A DNA stretch of 64,000 bases, taken from Sisyra terminalis (taxonomy: Eukaryota > Arthropoda > Insecta > Neuroptera > Sisyridae). This document shows, piece after piece, positions 56,601-64,000 of this stretch. The stretch is from assembly GCA_958496175.1 (NCBI GenBank), contig OY292277.1, forward strand, positions 3,968,001 through 4,032,000, in the 5' to 3' direction. Numbering within the stretch: position 1 is the first letter of the stretch; every line of letters starts with the position of its first letter. The translations under genes were made by a program, and so were the position numbers. The notes beneath the pieces are model-generated. The model was not told the DNA's origin. It ran no database searches and was given only the letters and a program-made list of their open reading frames with translations.

Positions 56601-58299
56601 CACTCGCCAACCCCCTGGAAAAATTTTTAGCTGAAGGATGCAAAAAAAATTATCCTTAGAGTATGCCCTTCATTACGACAGTGTCATGTCCGTTTATTCA
56701 TCATACAAATATGCTACAGAAAATTAAAACTAGATTAATACATTTCTAAAAATACTCCCCCTACCCCTAGAAAATTTTCTGTGGACGCCCATGGCTTTGT
56801 ATATCTACTTATTCGATTTTAGTGATTATTTTATTAATTTATTAGTAGTTCTTAAGTAGTAACTGGTAATTATTACCATTGATTTTAGCATACTTTTTTA
56901 TTTTCGATAACAACCTCAAACGTTAGCAATTTATATTTCAGTGAAAATTCCCAGAATTATCAGTAGAGAATGATAAACTTTTATTTCTTTTAACCAATCT
57001 AATTAAACGATAATTTCGATTCATACTAACTATAAGTTTTATAAAACTTTCAAGTCCTAAAATTCCAAATTTAATACAAATTACCTATAAAGTTTTATCT
57101 ATTGGAAAATGCCGAAATAAACTTGCATTTTTTCGAAATTCATAAAAAAAAATCAATGCCATTGTTGCTCAAGTACTTTTTTAGCAATCGAACGAAAGTA
57201 AAACGTCTTCAGTTTGAATTAGAAATTCATAAATTATATAGCAATGTTTCGTTAGCATTAGCATTAAACAAGGTAATTGTTCGACGAAAGAAATAGTGAA
57301 GAAAAAATGGTGAAATTCACAATCTTTCATAACCGCAACCAGACAATTGTAGACAATAAAGTTAATATAAGCATAAAATGTTGGCTTTTTCAATCGCTGA
57401 GATTGATAAATAAACAATTTCACTCTACCATATCAAAATAAAAGTCATTACCAACTTCAGGCAATTCTAATAACTGTCCAATAAAATGAATTAAACGATA
57501 ATTTTCGATCTATGAAAACAATCAATGATGAATCATTGTAAAAGAAATAGCAAGAGTAATTAATTTGATGGATAATTACTTTATTTTTATTGGAAAAACA
57601 CGAAAGTTGGAAAGTTATTAGAGGCGGAGACGACAAAGGGGATTAATTGTAATTGATTATTTTGATAGTAAATTGATTTAAAAGTGATTAAAACTAATTT
57701 GAAATTGTTATTTAATGTTTACGTAGACAAAAAAAAAATATTCCAAGGCTATTTTAAAATCAAAAAAAAAACTATTTACTAAAAGGATTATGACATCCAT
57801 TTTTCCTAGTTTTGCATTGAATGGCAACTTTTTGTGGCATTCTAATTAAAATTCCAATGTAACAAATTGGCCAAAAATAAACAATAATCCATATTATAAT
57901 AATATTTAATATTTTAAGTGGCCATAAACCGTCTCGAATTAAAATTGACATGCAAAATTAATTAATAAAATACACTAAAGTGCAAAAAAACGATATGTGT
58001 GTTATAAGACTTGTTTGCAACAATTTTACTTCCTGAAATCGGTTTTTTCTTGCTTAAGTTCCAAGAACAGAATCAAAGAAGTTGATCTTTGAGATCTTAT
58101 CTATATCGCAAATTTGCATTTTATCTATAAAATAAAACACATTAATAATGTGAACAAATTTTTCCATCGTTTAATTGATCTAGTCTAATATAAGAAGGGA
58201 TTTAAACGTTTATTTTTGCATTATTTTTCATCCAATTTTTGAGAAAACCAAAAGTATTTTTATCAAGAACAAACGTTAATTTCTTTCTGAGATAAATCT
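56601..58299. other. no gene seen
   Basis: Starts with a G/C-richer stretch (about 56600-56830) that may be a further transposon end, then A/T-rich unique sequence. The frames at 57102-57296 and 57181-57423 overlap on opposite strands and are unremarkable. Confidence 0.4.
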
Positions 58300-58635
58300 C
58301 AGAAGTCAAATAGTACGTCGGTTGCAGTTTCCTGCACTTAATTCCCTATTTATCCCTATAGCAACCCTCCTCAATGATAATATATAGATCACAGGAAAAA
58401 AGGAAAAAATATGAGAAAATTTTGCCCCATTGCATTGCCCTGTATATGAATAGCTTTATAAAAGAAAATAATTCAAGTGCTGGTATTTATGGGAAGAATT
58501 TGGGGTAAAAATTATCCATTCCACTAGGAGGTGCTAGCATAAACCAAGTGGAAACATATGCAATGCTAACCTGGGCAGAGAATGTTTGGGAATGTGCTTT
58601 AAAAATAGCACAATCTACATGCTAATCGATATCAG

Positions 58636-58872
58636 CAGCCCCCGTTTTAGGGGTGGGCAACCCGGGCAGACGCCCGGGGCGGAAAATTTCTGGGGTGTCA
58701 TATTTGATATACAATATGAACAAAAATGTGAAAAAATTAGTTTTTAGTTAAAAAAATATTTTTCCAAAAAATTAAAAATTTTGTGATATTAAAACTTTGT
58801 GTTTTTTCAACCCTGAAGGGGCGGCATTTTTTCATCTTTCCCAGGGCGGCAAATTTGCTAGAGCAGGGCCTG
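58636..58872. mobile_element. hAT-like MITE
   Basis: Flanked by GATATCAG on both sides (58628-58635 and 58873-58880), an exact 8 bp duplication. The ends are CAGCCCCCGTTTTAGGGG and, reversed, CAGGCCCTGCTCTAGC, with the CAG start typical of hAT elements. G/C-rich near both ends (CGCCCGGGGCGG) and A/T-rich inside. 237 bp, no coding. Confidence 0.85.
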
Positions 58873-58946
58873 GATATCAGGCCCTATTGAAAACTACAGA
58901 TCAGCTCCAAATTGATCTGGAAGAGTCAAAAAACCTTTAAAATTAA

Positions 58947-59639
58947 GGGGGGAAGCTGGTCTAGAATTTTGAAGAAATCGAATTTTTTTTTTGTCTTAAT
59001 TGGTACTTTAGGGTCTTAAAAATAACATACCAAAGGATGGATGCCGGCAAAAATGTCTAAATGCCCAAACTTTCGCAGATTAAAGGTATAATTAAAACTT
59101 AAAACGCGTTTTTCTCGAAATCACTTTTTTTGAACTGGCCGAAGACATAACTCGAGAGCAAATCTTCACCGATCTATACGAAATTTTGACAGTACATTCA
59201 AAATACCTTTCTCCGGAGACGTACGTAGGATTTTTATTTTATATTGCATAGCTTTTTTTTTAATCAACAATTTTGTCGTTTTTTTAATGTTTTGTTCAAA
59301 CGTGCACTATTTCGCGAAAAAAAACAAAATATCGAAAAAATCCTACGTACGTCTCTTGCTGTTGTCATATAGAAACTAAAAATTTTCAGGATTTTGTTCC
59401 AGGACCAAAATTACGGAGGTAACATCTTCGGCCATGGACCCGTCTAAAAAATGAGGCGCCTCCAAAGAAATATGCTGGACAGCCGCCATTTTGAATTTAA
59501 TTGACACGAAAAAATGTGTATTTGTATATTAAAACCTAAATTATAAAACCTCTTTCACAGATTTTCGATTGATCTTTTTGTTGAGTCACAAAAAATTCAT
59601 AAATTATGCCCATTTTTTCACGCTCTAGACCAGCTTCCC
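58947..59639. mobile_element. TTAA-flanked MITE
   Basis: TTAA lies on both sides (58943-58946 and 59640-59643). The ends GGGGGGAAGCTGGTCTAGA and, reversed, GGGAAGCTGGTCTAGAGC are inverted repeats. Inside, GAGACGTACGTAGGATTTTT (59217) has its complement at about 59337. AAACGCGTTTTTCTCGAAA is shared with 45294-45860. The TTAA target suggests a piggyBac-like origin. 693 bp, no transposase. Confidence 0.8.
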
Positions 59640-59998
59640 TTAAGGCCACCAAAAACAAGATCAACTTTGGATGGGTATCGAGCTATAAATAGGTGTTAAA
59701 GGCCACGAAAGAACTAACATCCTTGTCCCCAAAGAATCCCGAATATTTTTAACAGGCCTACACCTGTATTAGATGTTATAAGATTAGCAGAGAAAAATAC
59801 CATCAAGTAATTGATTTATAAATTCATAGCACAAAATGGAGGAACACCATCGAACTAAGTAAAAATAAATGGAAGCTCAGTAAAAAAAATGATAGGGAAA
59901 TCATCCCTTAAACTAACTACTAAAATATTTGGTAATAGTTCTTTCAATTAAAGTGTCCTGTTTAGAGATCTACCACTTTAATGGATCTAGCACCTTGG

Positions 59999-60890
59999 CA
60001 GTGATGGATTTACGCCTAGGCCCGCGAGGCCTGGGCCTAGGGCGGCACGACTTTAGGGGTGGCAAAATTTTAAAGGCGAAGAATTCACAGATATTTTAAA
60101 TTCAAAAATTGATTTTAGTTAGTTTCGCTATGAATGTATGGACTATCTTCAGTAAAGTACAATAAATATTTTTTATAAAATTTACTTTCCAATTAAACAC
60201 ATCACATTTTTCAATGATTAAATCTGGTAATTCGGGGACATTAAGAACGTTTAGAGATCCTCATGATAGTATTTTTTAAAAACCGTAGAACTGTAAGCTA
60301 AATTCTATTCTTTTTTGTCAAAACATTTAAAGTCTTATGCGAACCTTGGTAGTCGAAATACGTCGTACTTATCTAAAACAATCTAGTATGCTTACGATTA
60401 AATAAAAATATTCGTTATGAAAGTCTTTGTATAATGAAGTAGGTCTCTTACATTATCTTCTTAAAAATTCAATATTAAAGATATTTGAAAGTATTTGGAA
60501 TATATAGCATTACGGAATTTTCGAGATGTGTTACCCTAAAGATGACAATGCTCTGTGCTATTTTTGAACCGCAACACCAAATTGTTCAGAAGAATGATCT
60601 TATTGCATCCTGAAAAAACGGGAAAGTTACTAACATGCAAGTGTGGGCCAAGATTTACTTAATGTCCTGGCAATATTATCTATTGAAACTTAATTAGTAC
60701 GAAAAATTGATTACGATTATATAATTGAAGTTTTCCGCGATCCAAGGCCAAAAAGAAAAGGTATAAATCATAAGTGATTGTTGGAAAAAAGTTGAAAAAT
60801 GTTTTATCTTAATAATCACTTTGTTATGGAACAACAACGGCGGCATATCGATTGAGGCCTAGGGCGGCATCGACCCTAAATCCGCAACTG
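59999..60890. mobile_element. hAT-like element, non-autonomous
   Basis: Exact 8 bp direct repeats CACCTTGG flank it (59991-59998 and 60891-60898). The ends are CAGTGATGGATTTACG and, reversed, CAGTTGCGGATTTAGG. G/C-rich subterminal blocks (GCCTAGGGCGGCA and its complement) mirror each other. 892 bp without a recognisable transposase frame. The CAG start and 8 bp duplication are standard hAT features. Confidence 0.85.
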
Positions 60891-60898
60891 CACCTTGG

Positions 60899-61143
60899 TA
60901 TCCTTTCTCCCTAAATTCAGAAGACTTTTTTGTCCTTATTTGAGAATTAATTTTCTGAGTATTTGTCCCTATAGTTATTCTTCTCAGTGACAACAGATAA
61001 ATCGCAGAACAAATGGGAAGAATATAAGAGAAAAATTTTGCCACATGACTTCGTCTTGTATATGGATGGCTCGATGACAAAAAATGGCGTAGGTGCTACC
61101 TAGGATATGAATTATCCATTTTGCTAAAAAATGCTACCATATA
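60899..61143 (+). pseudogene. LINE RNase H region, copy B, 5' part
   Basis: The plus strand reads TDKSQNKWEEYKRKILP and then VLYMDGSMTKNGVGA (about 61057-61101). This is the start of RNase H with its first catalytic Asp (family 'YTDGSK...GaG'). It is parallel to 58380-58540, so the LINE region is duplicated. It stops at the mariner-derived fold-back and resumes at 61703. Confidence 0.7.
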
Positions 61144-61700
61144 ACGAATGAGGCAAAAGTCCCGCAACCATTTTGATTACCTATAACTTAGTTTAAAAAA
61201 AAGATAAGTAGATTTGATTTTCATAAAACGATTATTTGATTTTTACATTTTTTTTCGTTATGATTGAAGAACTATATCAGTTAAATGGTGATCACGATTT
61301 GGTATGCAATTCTCGACTCTTTTAAAGGCATTTTTCATGACATTCTGTATCATTTCAGGCTGAATTTCTTCAATTTCGTGACGAATATTGTCTTTAAGAT
61401 GTTGAATCGTTTGGGGCTTATTCACATAAACTTTTGATTATAAAAAACCCCATAAAAAAATAGTCAAAAATTGAAGAAATTCAGCCTGAAATGTTACAGG
61501 ATGTCATGAAAAATGCCTTTAAAAGAGTCGAGAATTGCATGGCAAATCGTGATCACCATTTAACTGATACAATTTTTCAATCATAACGAAAAAAAATGTA
61601 AAAACCAAGTAAACTTTTTATGAAAATCAAACCTACTTATCTTTTTTTTGAACAGAGTTATAGGTAATCAAAATGGTAGCGGGACTTTTGCTTCACCCAT
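61144..61700. mobile_element. mariner-derived fold-back keeping transposase C termini in both arms
   Basis: TA on both sides (61142-61143, 61701-61702). Inverted ends share GCAAAAGTCCCGC and CCATTTTGATTACCTATAA. The minus strand (61265-61430) encodes NKPQTIQHLKDNIRHEI, EEIQPEMIQNVMKNAFKR and NRDHHLTDIVLQS-stop without interruption. The plus strand of the other arm (about 61466-61585) encodes the same C-terminal segment (EEIQPEMLQDVMKNAFKR). This is the C terminus of a Tc1/mariner-type transposase. The pre-insertion LINE site (GCTACCATA|CCAAGTGGAG) matches the sister LINE sequence near 58533. Confidence 0.8.
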
Positions 61701-61702
61701 TA

Positions 61703-61770
61703 CCAAGTGGAGAAGTTATTAAGAATTACAAATTCGGGAACTGAAATATTCGAAAAGCACCTAGTGCATC
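61703..61770 (+). pseudogene. LINE RNase H region, copy B, continuation
   Basis: CCAAGTGGAGAAG continues the LINE exactly where the fold-back interrupted it (compare ACCAAGTGGAAACATATG near 58540). The similarity fades before 61780. Confidence 0.55.
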
Positions 61771-61779
61771 GGTGATTAA

Positions 61780-62371
61780 GGTTCAGGTACTTGGCCTTAA
61801 CTAGGTGAAATAGGGATCCAGGAAACACAATAGTCCCCGAAGTTGCAGTGCTAAGGCTCCACTAATCTCATTCAAGAAATTCCAACTTTTAAAGAAGATA
61901 TCCGTATAATTTGGAGATGATTTCTCAAATTGTAATGTCCTATTAGATCTATTAACATTTTGGTATCCATTCTTCCCAATAGACGCCTTTTATTATTGGT
62001 TGTTTCTGGATTTTATTTGCTAATTTTGCTGATTCGATTTAATGTTCTACTCATTGGTACACCTGTAATCGGTTCTGGACTTATAAATGGGATACTTGAG
62101 CCTACTTTTGCAAGCTCATCTACCTCTTCGGGTACCTTTGATACCAGCGTATTCTGGCATCCAGATGAGAATTACTTTATCGTATACCACCAGCTGGATG
62201 ATGAGTATTTTGCATTCCTAGACCTATTTGGGGTTCTTTTGGTAAGAAACTAACATTCTTGGTACCCAATACTACGACTAATTGTTTGTATGAAATGTAT
62301 TGTTAAAGATCTTCAGAATTCTATCACATGAAACCTTTGGGATATCATCTAAATGTATGATGACCATTTAA
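61780..62371 (-). pseudogene. LINE RNase H and downstream region, minus, tandem unit 1
   Basis: From 62180 down the minus strand reads VILIWMPEYAGIKGTRR (family 'VTLxWVPGHxGIxGNE'), then VDELAKVGSSI and PFISPEPITGVPMSRT, the RNase H end and linker of R1/Jockey-like LINEs. Next is LIGHYNLRNHLQIIRIS near 61930, the '(T)GH..LR.HL' block. Frameshifts break it. It is followed in tandem by 62372-62890 with a period of 515 bp. The 97-codon plus-strand frame (61960-62253) is a shadow. Confidence 0.7.
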
Positions 62372-62890
62372 CTCCACTAATCTCATTCAAGAAATTCCAA
62401 CTTTTAAAGAAGATATCCGTATAATTTGGAGATGATTTCTCAAATTGTAATGTCTTATTAGATCTACCAACATTTTGGTATCCATTCTTCCCAATAGAAG
62501 CCGTTTATTATTGGTTTTAATTGCGAATTTGCTTCCTGAATAGTTGTTTCTGGATTTTATTTACTCATTTTGCCGATTCGGTTTAATGTTTTACTCAGTG
62601 GTACATCCATAACTGGTTCTGGACTTATAAATGGATACTTGAGCTTATTCTGCCAGCCTTCTGGCCAGGGTATTCTGGCATCTAGATAAGTATTACTTTA
62701 TCGTATACCCCCAGCTGGATGATGAGTATTTTGCATTCCTAGACCTATTAGGGTTTTTTTTTTGGTAAGAAATTAACATTCTTGGTACCCAATACTACGA
62801 CTAATTGTTTGTACGAAATTTATTGTTAAAGATCTTCAGAATTCTATCACACGAAACCTTTGGGACATCATCTAAATGTAAGATGACCAT
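62372..62890 (-). pseudogene. LINE RNase H region, minus, tandem unit 2
   Basis: A direct repeat of 61857-62371, starting CTCCACTAATCTCATTCAAG. The RNase H segment is further damaged: about 35 bp are lost near 62655 compared with unit 1, and a T-run is expanded at 62754. Confidence 0.75.
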
Positions 62891-64000
62891 TTAACTTATA
62901 CCTTATAAAACCATCGAATTTTTCCTAGTTTTTCTGATTTAAAACGTGGATAATCATTTTTCACGGTGTTTTATTTTCTGTGGATGTTTTTCCAACTTAA
63001 ATTTCGTCAACTTACGTGCAACTTAGGAATATGAAGGAATAAAATCCTCGTAAATCATTGAAGCATAAATTTAATAGTTATAAATCATATTTTTCAACAG
63101 AAATAATCGAAAACTTTGACGTTTTAGTCAAACCAAACTGAGGAAGAATGACGAAGATTTGTCCGAAAAACCTAAGGATTCCTCCATATGTCAGTGAAGA
63201 GACTTGTTCTTTTAGACGTCCATAAGATTTCTCCTCCATACCTACATCCCAAAGACATCAATTTGTCCGAAATGTAGAAGAAGATAGGAAAAACCAGGAT
63301 GCTAACCAATTTGATTTTAGTGGCTTTTATTATGTTGCAATCTTTCCATAATTAGAACAATTTTGTCCCGGTAAACCTAACGATTTCGATACTAAATTAA
63401 AACTTAAAGATATCAAATTAACGACCAAAAGATATTCCAAAACAAGCACACAAAGTATTCCCTTAAATCTTTCTCTGAAGTACAAACTCTCATTGATGAA
63501 AATATTTTTCCATTACAAAACATAAATTATTAAAAAAAATTATAAAATGTAAATAAAATCCTCATCTAATCCTTCGCATAAATCAATCGAACCAAGAAAA
63601 AACTCTCTTAAATCAAATATTTTTTGTGACGCAATCATTAGCCTTCGTGAAGCCAGCAAATAGTTGATATTTCATAAAAATAAAAGGAAAAAAAAAACAC
63701 AAGCACACAAGTGGAAGATTTACATATGCCTAAGTATATAATTAAGAACTAATTAAACTTTGAGTTCCGAGAATAATTTTTAATGGAAACACTTAAGACT
63801 TCTTTCGAATCAAACACATATTCGAGGTATAATTTTCAAATTTTTATTCCTACAAAAACGATTATCGTGTGCAAAATAAATTCAACCTGGTTTCCTGATT
63901 ATTGAAATTTGCGCATTGGGGGTACCCAACAGTCGTCTTTGCTTTGCGGAACACACAAATTCCAAGCAATGCATAAATGCATTATGATTTTATGAGAAGT
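62891..64000. other. no gene seen
   Basis: A/T-rich unique-looking sequence up to the window edge. No frame of note. Confidence 0.5.

Larger units (their letters stand above)
58300..59998 (+). pseudogene. LINE RNase H region, copy A, pierced by two transposons
   Basis: Plus-strand fragments run through an R1/Jockey-type RNase H domain. VYMNSFIKENNSSAGIYG near 58440 is the 'YTDGS...G.G.Y' region, and LGGASINQVETYAML near 58530 is the 'A...AEIYAI' helix. WECALKIAQST follows at about 58590. After the insertions come ATKNKINFGWVSSYK (about 59655) and HSTKWRNTIELSKNKW (about 59830). Many stops. Nested elements at 58636-58872 and 58947-59639 interrupt it, and a hAT-like element splits it from the following LINE sequence at 59999. 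Confidence 0.65.

Noticed and set aside
61960..62253. 97-codon plus-strand frame with hydrophobic start
   Set aside because: The minus strand here reads as LINE RNase H; this frame is its antisense shadow.

Overview
The window looks like non-coding nuclear DNA of an insect. It is very A+T rich (about 70% by eye), has no bacterial-style gene packing, and is crowded with decayed copies of elements typical of insects: mariner transposases, Jockey/R1-like non-LTR retrotransposons, hAT-like and PIF/Harbinger-like MITEs, TTAA-flanked MITEs and Helitron-like ends. I found no complete cellular protein gene. No species can be named from the sequence alone.

Layout. 0-5 kb: mariner fragments, a 1.3 kb fold-back element (called FB-D here), and a 1.44 kb TA-flanked element that still encodes a Pipsqueak-type DNA-binding domain. 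6-7.4 kb: fold-back FB-A. 8.8-11.2 kb: a Jockey-like LINE interrupted by an FB-D copy, followed by duplicated LINE 3' ends joined to fold-back FB-E. 13.5-14.8 kb: a tandem duplication of a mariner transposase pseudogene. 16.9-21.7 kb: two local tandem arrays (about 350 bp and about 427 bp units), with a possible minus-strand first exon between them. 22.9-27.1 kb: two mariner-type pseudogenes in opposite orientation, then fold-back FB-B. 28.8-32.8 kb: more short tandem arrays (193, about 590 and 180 bp). 34-38.5 kb: LINE fragments, FB-E and a Helitron-like copy carrying a tRNA-Arg-like block. 39.1-43.1 kb: a 1.1 kb tandem duplication whose second unit holds a fold-back (FB-C) that itself holds a PIF-like MITE. 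44.7-51.7 kb: assorted MITEs, a Helitron-like copy, a second possible minus-strand first exon, and a fused FB-A/FB-B remnant with a 104-codon open frame inside. 54.4-56.6 kb: a rearranged LINE and an FB-C copy inside a larger palindrome. 58.3-62.9 kb: LINE RNase H regions pierced by four different DNA transposons, then a tandem duplication of another LINE 3' part.

The clearest theme is the fold-back elements. At least five families have very long inverted arms and little unique centre. Three copies have an exact direct repeat of 8 bp (9 bp possible in one) at their edges, as expected for hAT-type insertion. Nested insertions with recognisable empty sites give a relative chronology. Possible host signals are limited to two putative minus-strand first exons with strong splice donors in the same phase, one short secreted-like frame, and one possible terminal exon. 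All of these are inference and would be decided by RNA-seq.
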